From positions 124,001 through 188,000 of the forward strand of contig NZ_FOET01000004.1 in the NCBI RefSeq assembly GCF_900110735.1: DNA of 64,000 bases, read 5' to 3'. Positions within the stretch are counted from its first letter, which is position 1; each line of letters opens with the position of its first letter. This DNA comes from Streptomyces radiopugnans. GTDB taxonomy: Bacteria; Actinomycetota; Actinomycetes; Streptomycetales; Streptomycetaceae. Shown piece after piece: positions 53,805-63,122 of the stretch. Below the pieces are notes generated by a model, which did no database searches, was not told the origin of the DNA, and worked only from the letters and a program-made list of their open reading frames with translations. Made by a program: the position numbers and the translations under genes.

Positions 53805-55387
53805 CGGCGGCGGCGCAGGCCGCGGCGGACACCCCGGCGCGCGGGCGGACCCCGCGCCGGCGGTCGGTCGCGCTGGCGGTGATCTCCGCGGCGCAGCTGA
53901 TGTTCCTGCTGGACGCCACCATCGTCAACGTCGCGCTGCCGAGCATCCAGCGCTCTCTGGAGCTGGACGGCGCGGGCCTGGAGTGGGTCGTCGCCTCGTA
54001 CTCCATCGCCTTCGGCGGCCTGCTGATGCTGGGCGGGCGGGCCGGGGACATCCTGGGCCGGCGGCGGATGTTCGCGGCCGGGCTGGCGCTGTTCACCTGC
54101 GCCTCGCTGCTGGGCGGGTTCGCCTCCGAGCCGTGGCTGCTGGTGGTGTGCCGCGCGGCGCAGGGGGCGGGCGCCGCCGCGGCCTCGCCCGCCGCGCTGT
54201 CGCTGATCGCCGTGACGTTTCCGCAGGGGCCGGAGCGCGACCGGGCGATCGGCTGGTACACGGCGGTGGCCACGGCCGGCGGCGGCCTCGGTCTGCTGGC
54301 CGGCGGCGTGATCACCGCCTGGCTCTCCTGGCGCTGGGTGATGCTGGTCAACGTGCCGATCGGGGTGGTGCTCCTGGCCGTCACCCGGCGGGTGCTGCCC
54401 AGGACGCCCCGGCGCTCCGGGGTGTTCGACGCCTCCGGCGCCGTCACCGGCACCCTGGCGGCGCTGCTGCTGGTGTACGGACTGGTCTCCGGCTCCTCCG
54501 GCTCCTCCGGCTCCTCGGGGCACGGCAGCTGGACGCGGCCTGAGGTGCTCGTCGCGCTGGGCTCCGCGGCCGTGCTGCTGGCGGTCTTCGTGGCGGTCGA
54601 GCGGCGCGGGGCGCAGCCGCTGGTCCCGCTGCGGCTGTTCGCCGACGGACGGCGGGCGGGCGTCTACGCGGTGCTGGCGCTGACCAGCACCGCCATGTTC
54701 GGCGTCTTCTTCTTCCTCACCCTCTTCCTCAGCCGGGTGTGGGGGTACAGCGCCCTGCGGATCGCGGTCGTCTACCTCCCGCTGACCTGTCTGCTGGTGG
54801 CCGGGGCCAGGTTCGGCCCGCGTCTGGTGGCCCTGGTGGGGGCCCGTGCGCTGGTGTGCTGCGGTCTGCTGACCGCCGCCGCCGGAATGGCGTGGCTGTC
54901 GCGCATCGGGGAGTCCGGCGGCTACGCCACCGGGATGCTCGCGCCGACCGTGCTGGTCTACGCGGGGCTCGGCGTCACCGGCGTCCCCCTGACGCTGGCC
55001 GCCCTGGCGGACGTGGCCGACGAGGACTCGGGGGCGGCGTCGGGGCTGCTCACCATGGCCCGGCAGATCGGCGGCGCGACGGGGCTGGCCGTACTCGGCG
55101 CCGTCGTGTGGGCGGCGGCCGGAACCGCCGGGCACACGGGGACGGAGGCGGCGGACGCGGCGCTGTCCTCGGGGATCGCACACGGCTTCCTCGCGGCGGC
55201 CGCGGTCACCGCGCTGTCGCTGCTGCCGGCGGCCGTCGCCGTGCCCGGGAAGTCCGCCTCCGGCACGGCGAGCGCCGGGGGTGCCGCGGATGCCGGGAGT
55301 GCCACGGACGCCGGGGGCGCCGTGAGGACCGGAACGGCGGGGCGCACGGCCGGTGCCGCGAACACGGCCGTGCCGGACGAGGGGTGA
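53801..55387 (+). CDS. MFS exporter, 14-TM DHA2 (EmrB/QacA) family
   Basis: A 528-residue drug:H+ antiporter. It has the DHA2 motif QLMFLLDATIVNVALPSIQR in TM1, GGRAGDILGRRRMF between TM2 and TM3 (motif A) and the motif-C-like GWYTAVATAGGGLGLLAGG. A Gly/Ser repeat (GSSGSSGSSG, coded by a 9-bp tandem repeat) sits in a loop. The tail after the last helix is Gly/Ala/Thr low complexity. It probably exports the cluster product. The start overlaps the ligase stop; the stop overlaps the next start. Confidence 0.93.
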   Translation: MTAAAQAAADTPARGRTPRRRSVALAVISAAQLMFLLDATIVNVALPSIQRSLELDGAGLEWVVASYSIAFGGLLMLGGRAGDILGRRRMFAAGLALFTCASLLGGFASEPWLLVVCRAAQGAGAAAASPAALSLIAVTFPQGPERDRAIGWYTAVATAGGGLGLLAGGVITAWLSWRWVMLVNVPIGVVLLAVTRRVLPRTPRRSGVFDASGAVTGTLAALLLVYGLVSGSSGSSGSSGHGSWTRPEVLVALGSAAVLLAVFVAVERRGAQPLVPLRLFADGRRAGVYAVLALTSTAMFGVFFFLTLFLSRVWGYSALRIAVVYLPLTCLLVAGARFGPRLVALVGARALVCCGLLTAAAGMAWLSRIGESGGYATGMLAPTVLVYAGLGVTGVPLTLAALADVADEDSGAASGLLTMARQIGGATGLAVLGAVVWAAAGTAGHTGTEAADAALSSGIAHGFLAAAAVTALSLLPAAVAVPGKSASGTASAGGAADAGSATDAGGAVRTGTAGRTAGAANTAVPDEG

Positions 55388-56496
55388 GCGGTGTGGACGA
55401 CTTCCTGGTGGTCGGCGGCGGCATCGCCGGCGCCGCGGCCGGCTGGTTCCTCGCCCGGCACGGCCGGGTGACGCTGCTGGAGGCCGAGCGCGTACCGGGC
55501 GCGCACTCGACCGGGCGGTCCGCCGCGGTGTTCTCCGAGTACTACGGCGGCCCGGTGGTACGGGCCCTGACTTCGGCCGGCCGCGCCTTCTACACCGATC
55601 CTCCCGAGGGCTTCTCCGCCGCCGCACCGCTGCGTCCGCGCGGCGTACTGGCCCTGGAGACCCCGGGGAGGGAGGGTCTGTTCGAACAGGCCCTGGCGGC
55701 GGGGGCGGACGCACCCGAACCGGCCGTCGAGATCGACCGGTCCCGCGCCCTGGAGCTGTGCCCGGTGCTGCGCCCGGAGTCCTTCGGCCGCGCCCTGTAC
55801 CGCCCGGGGGTGTGCGACATCGACGTGGACGCCGTCCACCGGGGCTTCCTGCGCGGTCTGCGCGCGGCGGGCGGAACCGTCGCGACCGGGGCCCGGGTCG
55901 GCTCCCTGGAACGGCGGCGGGGCCGCTGGTACGCGGCCACGCCGGCCGGTGAGTTCTCCGCCCCCGCCGTGGTCGACGCCGCCGGGGCCTGGGCCGACGA
56001 GGTGGCCCGGCTGGCGGGCGCGGCACCTGCGGGACTGGTCCCGCGCCGCCGCACCGCCGCCGTCGCCGAGCTGCCGCCGGGTCTCGACGCGTCCCGCTGG
56101 CCGATGGTCTGCGACGTGGCGGACACCTTCTACGCGAAGCCGGAGTCGGGCGGGCTTCTGCTGTCCCCGGTGGACGCGGCCCCCGTCCCGCCCGGCGACG
56201 TACGGCCCGACGACCTCGACGTGGCCGTCGCCGTCCACCGTTTCGAGGCGGTGGCCGCCCTCCGCCTCCGGCACGTCAGGCACGCCTGGGCGGGGCTGCG
56301 GACCTCGCCCGGCGACGACGTGCCCGTCATCGGCCCGGACCCCGGTGTGCCCGGCTTCCACTGGCTCGCCGGGCTGGGCGGATACGGAATCCAGACGGCT
56401 CCCGCGGCGGGTGCCCTGCTCGCCGCCCTCGCCGTGGGGGACGGGCCGCCACCCGCGCTCGCCCCCCTGGTCCCGGACCTGACCCCCCGTCCGTGA
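55384..56496 (+). CDS. FAD-dependent amino-acid/amine oxidase (DAO family)
   Basis: A 370-residue DadA/glycine-oxidase-like flavoenzyme that oxidises C-N bonds of an amino acid or amine. It has the FAD motif FLVVGGGIAGAAAGWFLA (8-25), the helix region STGRSAAVFSEYYGG, and C-terminal GLGGYGIQTAPAAG. GTG 55384 shares bases with the MFS stop; GTG 55393 is an alternative. In the cluster it could deaminate an intermediate or make an imine. Confidence 0.9.
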   Translation: MSGVDDFLVVGGGIAGAAAGWFLARHGRVTLLEAERVPGAHSTGRSAAVFSEYYGGPVVRALTSAGRAFYTDPPEGFSAAAPLRPRGVLALETPGREGLFEQALAAGADAPEPAVEIDRSRALELCPVLRPESFGRALYRPGVCDIDVDAVHRGFLRGLRAAGGTVATGARVGSLERRRGRWYAATPAGEFSAPAVVDAAGAWADEVARLAGAAPAGLVPRRRTAAVAELPPGLDASRWPMVCDVADTFYAKPESGGLLLSPVDAAPVPPGDVRPDDLDVAVAVHRFEAVAALRLRHVRHAWAGLRTSPGDDVPVIGPDPGVPGFHWLAGLGGYGIQTAPAAGALLAALAVGDGPPPALAPLVPDLTPRP

Positions 56497-56551
56497 CCCG
56501 CACGGCTCCCCTCCAGCGCGCCATCCCGTCACCAGCAGGGAGTGCACAGAT

Positions 56552-59500
56552 ATGTCGACAGATGCGTCGGACACCCTCCGGCTTTCCGCCGGCGGCAGCG
56601 TCGACCACGGCCCCTACCGGCCCGTGACCGCGCTCATCGAGGAACAGACCGACCGGACCCCCGACCGCCCCGCCCTGGTCTGGCGGGGGGCACAGGAGGA
56701 GAGGACCCTGACGTACGCGGAGTTCGACGCGCTCGCCAACGGGCTCGCCGCGCGGCTGTCGGCGGCCGGTGCGGGCCCCGGCGCGGTGGTGCCCGTGGTG
56801 GTGGGCAACAGCGTCGAACTCCCCTTGTGCATGGTGGCGTTGATGAAGACCGGTGCGGCGTTCGCGCTGTGCGACCCGGTGTGGCCGGAGGAGCGGCTGC
56901 GCTCGGTGCTGCGGACGCTGGACCCGCCGCTCGTCCTGACCTCCGGTCCGCCGGTGTGCGCCGGCCGGTCCGCGACGGTGGTGCGCGCCGCCGGGATCAC
57001 GCCGAGCACCGAGCGCCCCGGCGCGCTCCCCGGCCCCGGCGACGTCGCCTACGGGGTGTTCACCTCCGGCACGACCGGCACCCCCAAGTGCGCCCTCAAC
57101 CTGCACGGCGGGCTGGCCAACCGGTTCCGCTTCATGACCCGCCACTTCCGCGCCACCGGGCGGGAGGTGGTGCTCCAGAACAGCCGCCACACCTTCGACT
57201 CCGCCATCTGGCAGCTGCTGTGGCCGCTGACCACCGGCGGGCGCACGGTCGTCCCCGAGCAGGGCGAGTTCCTCGACCTGGAGCGGACGGTGGAGGCCAT
57301 CGACCGCCACCGGGTCACGGTCACCGACTTCGTCCCGGCGATCCTGGGCATGCTCGTGGCCCTGCTGGAGTCCGACCCCGCGGCCGTGCGCAGGGTCTCC
57401 TCGCTGCGGCACCTGGTGGTCGGCGGCGAGGAGATCGTGCCGCACGCCGTCCACCGGCTGCGGGAGATGGTCCCCGGCCTGGAGATCAGCAACGGGTACG
57501 GCCCCTCGGAGACCGCCATCGGCATGGTCTTCCACCGCGTCCGGGGCGACGAGGGCGACCACATACCGCTCGGGCGGCCCATCGACAACTGCCACGCCCT
57601 CGTCGTCGACGACGCGCTGCGGCCCCTGCCCGCGGGCGCCACCGGCGAGATCCTGGTCGGCGGGGCCTGCGTGGGGGCGGGATACCTGGGCGATCCGGAG
57701 CGAACCGAGCGGGCGTTCGTGCCCAACCCCTTCCCCTCCGTTCCCGGCGAGCGGCTGTACCGCACCGGTGATCTGGGCTGGTACGACGAGCGGGGGCTGC
57801 TGCGCTTCGCCGGGCGGCGCGACCGGCAGGCCAAGGTGGACGGCGTCCGCATCGAGCCGGCCGAGATCGAGACCGCCGCCGAGGGCTGCCGCGGTGTCGT
57901 CCAGGCCAAGGCCATGACGGTGCGGCGGGCCGGGCGCAACCGGCTGGTGGTCGCGGCGGCCGCCGAGCCGGGCACCACTCCGGCGGCGCTCCGCGCCCAC
58001 CTGGCGTCCGTGCTGCCCCGCATCCAGGTGCCGCGCCACTGCTTCGTGCTCCAGTCCCTGCCGCTGACGGACAACGGCAAGGTGGACCTGCGCGCGCTGC
58101 GCGCGATCGTGGAGGACAAGCTGGAGTCCGAGGCGAGACCGGCCGTGCGCGGCCCTGCGGGCGCGCGGACCCCCGCCCAGCGCATCGCGCACGTGATGGG
58201 CTCGGTGCTCGGCCTGCCCGACTTCCGCACCGGCGACGACTTCCTGGCGCGCGGCGGCGACTCGCTGTCCGCGATGAGCGCGACACTGCGGATCCGGGAG
58301 GCCGTGGGCGCCTCCCTGAGCCTGTCCGACCTCTACGAGCACCGCACGCCCGAGCGGCTCGCCGCGGCCCTGGGCAGACCCGGCGCGCACGGCGGCGGGG
58401 AGCACGGGGCGCCCGGCGGGGACGAGGCGCTGTCGATGGAGCGCGACGCCCGGCTCCCGGCGGACCTGACCCGCCTGGCGCGGCGGGCGGCGGGTGCGGT
58501 CCCGGCCGTGCCGCCGCGCACCGTCCTGGTCACCGGGGCCACCGGCTTCGTCGGGGCCCGGACCGTGCACCGGCTGGTGACGTCCACCGGGGCGCGTGCG
58601 GTGTGCCTGGTACGCGCCCGCGACGACGCGCACGCCCGGGAGCGGCTGGCGCGCACCCTGCGCTCCCAGGGGCTGTGGGACGCGGACGTCGCCGCGCGCG
58701 TCGAGGCCCGCCGCGGCGACCTGGAACGGCCCCGCTTCGGCTGGCCGCGCCCGGAGTGGGAGTCCCTGACCACCGGGTGCGACGCCGTGCTGCACATCGG
58801 AGGCCTGGTCAACTTCCTGCTGGACTACCGCTCCCACCGCCCGGCCAATGTCAGCGGCACGGCCGAGGTGCTGCGCTTCGCCCTGTCGGGGCGGCCCAAG
58901 CCGCTGCACCACATCTCCACCCTCGGCGTCCTGGACCGGCACGCGGCCGGCGCGGCGGAGCCGGTGGGCGAGGACTTCGACCCCCGCGACGCGGCCCTGC
59001 CCGCCAGCGGCTACAGCCGGTCCAAGTGGGTGGCCGAGCGCATGGTGCTCGCGGCGCGGCGGCTGGGCGCGCCGGTGGTGGTGCACCGGCTGGGCGAGGT
59101 GATGCCGGCGGCCGACAACGGCGTGCCCAACCCCGCGGCGCTCACCCACCTGCTGCTGTCCGCCTTCCTCCAGCTGGGCGTGCGGCCCGGTGTGCCGATG
59201 GTCTCCGACTACACGCCCGTGGACGAGACGGCCGCCCGGCTGGTCGCCGCGCTCTCCGAGCCGCCGCCCGGGCCACCGGGCCACGGCGTCTACCACGTCT
59301 TCCGCCCCGGCGGCGTGGACTTCGCCGCGCTCGACCTGGCCGCTCCGGGCGGTGCGCGCGCCCTGCGCACGGTGCCGGCGGAGGAGTTCGCGGCGGCGCT
59401 GCGGGAGGCGGCGGACGACGACCGGGACTCGGCCGCTGCCGTGCTGCACGCCCTGCTGACGGCCCTGCCGTCGGCCGTGCCGGGCGGCACACCGGACTTC

Positions 59501-59632
59501 CGGCGCCTGCTGTCGGACAATCCCGGCCTGTTCACCAGGGACGCGTGCGCCGCCCTCGACGCCCGCCACGGCCTGCGCGAGGGGCCGCTGGAGGCGGCGG
59601 TCGCCGCCTACCGCGCCACGCTCACCGCCTGA
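56552..59632 (+). CDS. NRPS-like A-T-R protein (adenylation, thiolation, thioester reductase)
   Basis: A 1026-residue single-module enzyme. The adenylation domain (about 20-525) has FTSGTTGTPKCALN (A3, 170-183), Asp216 in HTFDSAIWQ (the Asp typical of alpha-amino-acid activation), NGYGPSET (A5, 314-321), YRTGDL (A7) and Lys510 in TDNGKVDL (A10). The carrier domain has GGDSLSAM (Ser571). The C-terminal reductase is of the Lys2/CAR type, with TGATGFVGAR (661-670) and the Y-x3-K pair Tyr821/Lys825. It loads one acid or amino acid and releases it as an aldehyde or alcohol with NADPH. No condensation domain is present. It is the probable core enzyme of the cluster. Confidence 0.95.
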   Translation: MSTDASDTLRLSAGGSVDHGPYRPVTALIEEQTDRTPDRPALVWRGAQEERTLTYAEFDALANGLAARLSAAGAGPGAVVPVVVGNSVELPLCMVALMKTGAAFALCDPVWPEERLRSVLRTLDPPLVLTSGPPVCAGRSATVVRAAGITPSTERPGALPGPGDVAYGVFTSGTTGTPKCALNLHGGLANRFRFMTRHFRATGREVVLQNSRHTFDSAIWQLLWPLTTGGRTVVPEQGEFLDLERTVEAIDRHRVTVTDFVPAILGMLVALLESDPAAVRRVSSLRHLVVGGEEIVPHAVHRLREMVPGLEISNGYGPSETAIGMVFHRVRGDEGDHIPLGRPIDNCHALVVDDALRPLPAGATGEILVGGACVGAGYLGDPERTERAFVPNPFPSVPGERLYRTGDLGWYDERGLLRFAGRRDRQAKVDGVRIEPAEIETAAEGCRGVVQAKAMTVRRAGRNRLVVAAAAEPGTTPAALRAHLASVLPRIQVPRHCFVLQSLPLTDNGKVDLRALRAIVEDKLESEARPAVRGPAGARTPAQRIAHVMGSVLGLPDFRTGDDFLARGGDSLSAMSATLRIREAVGASLSLSDLYEHRTPERLAAALGRPGAHGGGEHGAPGGDEALSMERDARLPADLTRLARRAAGAVPAVPPRTVLVTGATGFVGARTVHRLVTSTGARAVCLVRARDDAHARERLARTLRSQGLWDADVAARVEARRGDLERPRFGWPRPEWESLTTGCDAVLHIGGLVNFLLDYRSHRPANVSGTAEVLRFALSGRPKPLHHISTLGVLDRHAAGAAEPVGEDFDPRDAALPASGYSRSKWVAERMVLAARRLGAPVVVHRLGEVMPAADNGVPNPAALTHLLLSAFLQLGVRPGVPMVSDYTPVDETAARLVAALSEPPPGPPGHGVYHVFRPGGVDFAALDLAAPGGARALRTVPAEEFAAALREAADDDRDSAAAVLHALLTALPSAVPGGTPDFRRLLSDNPGLFTRDACAALDARHGLREGPLEAAVAAYRATLTA

Positions 59633-59710
59633 ACGGCGCGGCGGGCGCCGAACACACCGAAACACACCGAAACAACGAGAGTTCCGAGAGAACGAACCGA
59701 AAGGACGACA

Positions 59711-60694
59711 GTGCGCTACCGAAGCATGGGCCGGCTCGGCTGGGACGTCAGCGAGATCGGCTACGGCATGTGGGGCATCGGAGGCGGCCCCGGGGGCTTC
59801 ACCGGCTGGGACTACGACACGGCGCCGGACTGCCTGGACCTGGCGGTCGACCTCGGCTGCACGTTCTTCGACACCGCCTGGGTCTACGGCCGCGGTGTCA
59901 GCGAGCGGATGCTGGGCGACCTGCTGCGCAGGCACTCCGACCGCCGGCTGTACGTCGCCACCAAGGTTCCGCCGCTGAACCGGGAGTGGCCGCCGCGCCC
60001 CGGCGACACCCTCGACGACGTCTTCCCGCCCGGCCATGTGCGCGAGTACGTCCACCGCAGCCTGGAGAACCTCGGCACCGACCGCATCGACCTGCTGCAG
60101 TTCCACGTCTGGGAGGACCGGTGGAGCGATGACGAACGCTGGCAGCGGGTGATCTCCGACCTCAAGGCCGAGGGCGTGATCGAGGGGTTCGGCATCAGCG
60201 TCAACCGCTGGGAGCCGGAGAACTGCCTGCGGGCGATCGACACCGGCCTGGTCGACGTCGTCCAGGTCATCTACAACATCTTCGACCAGGCTCCCGAGGA
60301 CGAGCTGTTCGAACGCGCGCTGCTCGACGACATCGGCATCATCGCCCGCGTCCCCTTCGACGAGGGCGGCCTCACCGGGAAGCTCACCCACGACACCGTC
60401 TTCCCCGAGGACGACTGGCGGGCGGTCTACTTCGGCCCCGAGAACCTGGGTCCGACGGTCGAGCGCGCCGAGCGGCTGAAGAAGGTGCTGCCCCAGGGCA
60501 TGACACTGCCCGAGCTGTCGCTGCGCTTCATCCTCCACCACCCGGCCGTCAGCACCGTCATCCCCGGCATGCGCAGACCGGAGCACGTCCGCGCCAACCT
60601 GGCCGTCTCCGACGGCCGGAGGCTGGAGCGCGCCCTGCTCGACGAGCTGCGCGGCCACCGCTGGGACCGCCGCCCGACGGAGTGGTCGATGTGA
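59711..60694 (+). CDS. Aldo/keto reductase 2
   Basis: A 327-residue aldo/keto reductase with FFDTAWVYGRGVSE (Asp/Tyr), ATKVPP (Lys), LLQFHVWEDRW (His) and a C-terminal cofactor site TVIPGMRRPEHV. Placed just after the A-T-R gene, it is well positioned to reduce the released aldehyde to an alcohol. GTG 59711 follows GAAAGGA. The stop overlaps the sulfotransferase-like start by GTGA. Confidence 0.92.
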   Translation: MRYRSMGRLGWDVSEIGYGMWGIGGGPGGFTGWDYDTAPDCLDLAVDLGCTFFDTAWVYGRGVSERMLGDLLRRHSDRRLYVATKVPPLNREWPPRPGDTLDDVFPPGHVREYVHRSLENLGTDRIDLLQFHVWEDRWSDDERWQRVISDLKAEGVIEGFGISVNRWEPENCLRAIDTGLVDVVQVIYNIFDQAPEDELFERALLDDIGIIARVPFDEGGLTGKLTHDTVFPEDDWRAVYFGPENLGPTVERAERLKKVLPQGMTLPELSLRFILHHPAVSTVIPGMRRPEHVRANLAVSDGRRLERALLDELRGHRWDRRPTEWSM

Positions 60695-61410
60695 CCGTCA
60701 TAGCCATGTGGGCGCACCCCAGGGCGGTCTCCACCGCCTTCCTGCGCATGATGGCCGAACGCGGCGACGTGACCGTGGTGCACGAGCCGCTGGTGCTGCT
60801 CACCGACCACGGCGAGGTGTCCGTGCCCGGCCCGGACGGGAGCACGGTCGTGCTCCGCTCCCCCGGCGAGCTACTGGCCCACCTCGCGGCGCTGGGCGAG
60901 GAGCGGCCGGTGTTCTTCAAGGACACCCTGGAGTACCACTACCAGCACCTGTTCGACCATCCGGAGCGGATCGCAGGTTTCCGGCACACCTTCATCGTGC
61001 GCGACCCGGCGCGCGCCATCGCCTCGCACCACGCGGTCAAACCCGAGGTGACCTGCTCCGAGATCGGCTACGAGCACCAGTGGGACCTGTTCGAGCTGGC
61101 CTGGAAGACCACAGGCGAGCGCCCGGTGGTGATCCGTGCCGAACGGCTGCTGGCCGATCCGGCGGGGGTGGTCTCGGCGTACTGCGAGCGGGTCGGGCTG
61201 CCCTACGTACCCGAGGCCCTGAACTGGCAGCCGGGCGAGCGCGCCGAGTGGCGGCCGAACCGGCGCTGGCACCTGGACGTCATGGCCAGCTCGGCCTTCC
61301 GGGCGCCGGAACGGGAGTACGCCGTCACCGTCGACAACGACGAGCGGCTGCGCTCCTTCCACGAGCACCATCTGCCGTACTACGAGCGGCTGATCGAGCA
61401 CGCCCTGTGA
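60691..61410 (+). CDS. Sulfotransferase-like protein
   Basis: A 239-residue P-loop protein. The PAPS 5'-phosphosulfate loop-like region AMWAHPRAVSTAFLRMM (5-21) and the 3'-phosphate region FIVRDPARAIASHHAV (about 108-123) are present. The fold is that of small sulfotransferases. It may sulfonate a product alcohol. GTG 60691 overlaps the reductase stop, with GGAG upstream. Sulfotransferase-type genes accompany shell-protein genes in described natural-product encapsulin clusters, as I recall. Confidence 0.83.
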   Translation: MTVIAMWAHPRAVSTAFLRMMAERGDVTVVHEPLVLLTDHGEVSVPGPDGSTVVLRSPGELLAHLAALGEERPVFFKDTLEYHYQHLFDHPERIAGFRHTFIVRDPARAIASHHAVKPEVTCSEIGYEHQWDLFELAWKTTGERPVVIRAERLLADPAGVVSAYCERVGLPYVPEALNWQPGERAEWRPNRRWHLDVMASSAFRAPEREYAVTVDNDERLRSFHEHHLPYYERLIEHAL

Positions 61411-61483
61411 CACACCCCGCGACAGGCCCCGCGGACCCCGCACTCCCGGGGCCGGCGGACCCAGGACCAGGAGGAACCCGACC

Positions 61484-62353
61484 ATGAGCGTCACCGCGAC
61501 CGTCACCGGGCGAGGCGGCCCGCCGCCCGCCGCGACCGCACGGGCCGCCGCGCCCTCGCCGGGCGAGGAGTTCGCCCGGGCCTTCACCGAGGCGCCGGAC
61601 AGGGCCGAGGTCCACTTCGGCTTCACCATCACCGATGCCTTCGAGCCGGGCAAGGAACGGCACAGGCTGACGGCCCGCCATCTGTTCCGCAGGCAGCGGG
61701 CCGGCTCCGGCACGGTGCGCACCTGGTTCGAGACCAGACCGCCCGGGGACGTGCCGGCCCGCGAGGGGCGGCTGCGCGAGGAGTCGTTCCTGTTCTCCCC
61801 GGCCGACCACCGCGTCGCACCGATCACCGCCTGGGTGCGGATCCCCGACGGGCTCGCCGGGGAACCGGCGGCGCTGGCCGCCTTCGTGGACCGGCGGCTG
61901 ATGGTCCGGCTGGGCACGGCGGAGAACCGGGCGCTGACCCAGGACGTGCTGCGCCATCCGGACGTGGCGTCCCTGCCCTACCGGGGCTCGTACGCCGCCG
62001 GGCTGCTCGCCGCCTTCGACGAGATCGAGCAGACCGGCGGGACCGGGCACGCGGTGATGGTCAACCCCCGTGACTACTACGGGCAGCTGGTCGGCTCCGG
62101 CAGCCTGCTGGCCGACCTCGCCCGCGAGGGCGTCATGGTCTGCCGGCACCGGCAGGTGGCGCCCGGTTGCGCGCTGGTCGGCGACTTCGCCATGGCCGCC
62201 GTGCTCCTGGACGCCGAGCGCTCGGTGATCAAGGTCGCGGAGCCGCCGCCGGGGACCTTCGACGAGCCCGGGGGCACGGCGGTGTGCGCGGTGGTCCACG
62301 AGTCCGTCGCCGTCCAGCTCCCGACCCACTTCTTCCACGTGGTGCCGGGCTGA
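61484..62353 (+). CDS. HK97-fold shell protein (Family 3-type encapsulin)
   Basis: A 289-residue protein whose second half matches HK97-type phage-capsid/encapsulin folds. P-domain-like RIPDGLAGEPAALAAFVDRR and LMVRLGTAENRALTQ (about 119-153) are followed by GTGHAVMVNPRDYYGQLVGS and GVMVCRHRQVAPGCALVGDF (A-domain, about 187-235), then AAVLLDAERSVIKV and a beta end HESVAVQLPTHFFHV. A variable Ala/Pro N-terminus (1-27) and an E-loop-like hairpin (about 60-105) fit too. No portal, terminase, protease or tail genes are nearby, so it is not a prophage capsid. It would self-assemble into a nanocompartment. AGGAGG precedes ATG 61484. A perfect 46-bp palindromic terminator follows. Confidence 0.85.
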   Translation: MSVTATVTGRGGPPPAATARAAAPSPGEEFARAFTEAPDRAEVHFGFTITDAFEPGKERHRLTARHLFRRQRAGSGTVRTWFETRPPGDVPAREGRLREESFLFSPADHRVAPITAWVRIPDGLAGEPAALAAFVDRRLMVRLGTAENRALTQDVLRHPDVASLPYRGSYAAGLLAAFDEIEQTGGTGHAVMVNPRDYYGQLVGSGSLLADLAREGVMVCRHRQVAPGCALVGDFAMAAVLLDAERSVIKVAEPPPGTFDEPGGTAVCAVVHESVAVQLPTHFFHVVPG

Positions 62354-62355
62354 CC

Positions 62356-62401
62356 GGTTCCGGTGCGGGCGCCGGGCCGGCCCGGCGCCCGCACCGGAAC
62401 C
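62356..62401. terminator. 46-bp perfect palindrome ending the shell-protein operon
   Basis: Symmetrical around 62378/62379: left arm starts GGTTCCGGTGCGGGC and right arm ends GCCCGCACCGGAACC. It starts 2 bp after the shell-protein stop and ends where the convergent small gene stops. Confidence 0.9.
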
Positions 62402-62533
62402 TCAGGTCTGCGCCTGCCAGATGCTCAGGTTGAGCGCGGCGGCGAAGGCGAGAGCGGTGAACAGCACCAGGGAGGGCCAGGACGCCCGCCCCCGCGCCTC
62501 GGTCCTCTCCCGGGTTGCGCGGTGTGCCGGCAT
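62402..62533 (-). CDS. Small single-helix membrane protein
   Basis: A 43-residue protein: a basic N-terminus (MPAHRATRERTEARGRASWP) and one membrane helix (SLVLFTALAFAAALNLSIW). GAGGAGG lies just before ATG 62533. It is too short for family assignment. It is convergent with the shell-protein gene and shares its palindromic terminator edge. Confidence 0.7.
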   Translation of the reverse strand: MPAHRATRERTEARGRASWPSLVLFTALAFAAALNLSIWQAQT

Positions 62534-62791
62534 ACGGTCCTCCTCACAAGACAAGTCGTCCGCTCCCTCCCGCACCGCCTACCCCCTCGGGGGCGCTCGA
62601 CCGGACCGGCGCACCGGTCCGGCCGGAGCCCTCCGCCGGCGCGCGGGCCGGAGCAGACTGGAAGAGGATGGCCGGAAGGAGGCGGCCGTGGGCCGACCGG
62701 TGCCCCGGGAGACCCGCGCCGGTCCGGACGCCGGCGGCCGGCCGCCGGGCGATCCCCGAAGTCCGAGGTCCGACGGACGAAAGGTGCCGAC

Positions 62792-63016
62792 ATGACCGCG
62801 AACAGCCCGTACGAGCAGCCCCCCGGCCACGGCCCGCAGAGTTCGCAGGAGGCCCGGGTGCAGGCGCTGGAGACGCAGGTGCAGGCACTGGCCGAGGCCG
62901 TCCGGGCCCTCGCCCGGGGCCTGGAGCAGCCGCCCTCCCAGGACACCCCGCTGCCCGAGGCGGCGGCCCGCGGGGCCAGGCTCGCGCACGAGATCCTGCT
63001 GGCCCAGGGCCTGTAG
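62792..63016 (+). CDS. Small coiled-coil hypothetical protein
   Basis: A 74-residue soluble protein: a disordered N-terminus (SPYEQPPGHGPQSSQEAR) then a heptad-like helix (VQALETQVQALAEAVRALAR) and an amphipathic C-terminal helix. GAAAGGTG precedes ATG. It is likely oligomeric; the role is unknown. A longer upstream frame is Arg/Pro-rich and unsupported. Confidence 0.72.
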   Translation: MTANSPYEQPPGHGPQSSQEARVQALETQVQALAEAVRALARGLEQPPSQDTPLPEAAARGARLAHEILLAQGL

Positions 63017-63122
63017 GCGGCGCCTCCCGGCCGTCCGCGGCCCGTCCCGCCCGACGGGCGCGGCCGGCGGGGCGCTGCCAGACTGGGCGGCGAGGGGGCG
63101 GGAGACTACCCCGGAGGCGGCT

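Noticed and set aside
54490..54525. GGCTCCTCC tandem repeat as a regulatory or mobile repeat
   Set aside because: It is in frame inside the MFS gene and codes a Gly/Ser loop, so it is best explained as coding low complexity.
56327..60658. A very long open frame (over 1400 codons) on the minus strand
   Set aside because: It lies opposite the NRPS-like, reductase and FAD oxidase genes, has no recognisable domain, and its Gly/Ala/Arg/His-rich composition is the usual antisense shadow in very GC-rich DNA.
61484..62353. Shell protein as part of a prophage
   Set aside because: No terminase, portal, protease, tail, integrase or lysis genes occur within the window on either side; neighbours are biosynthetic enzymes and small host genes.
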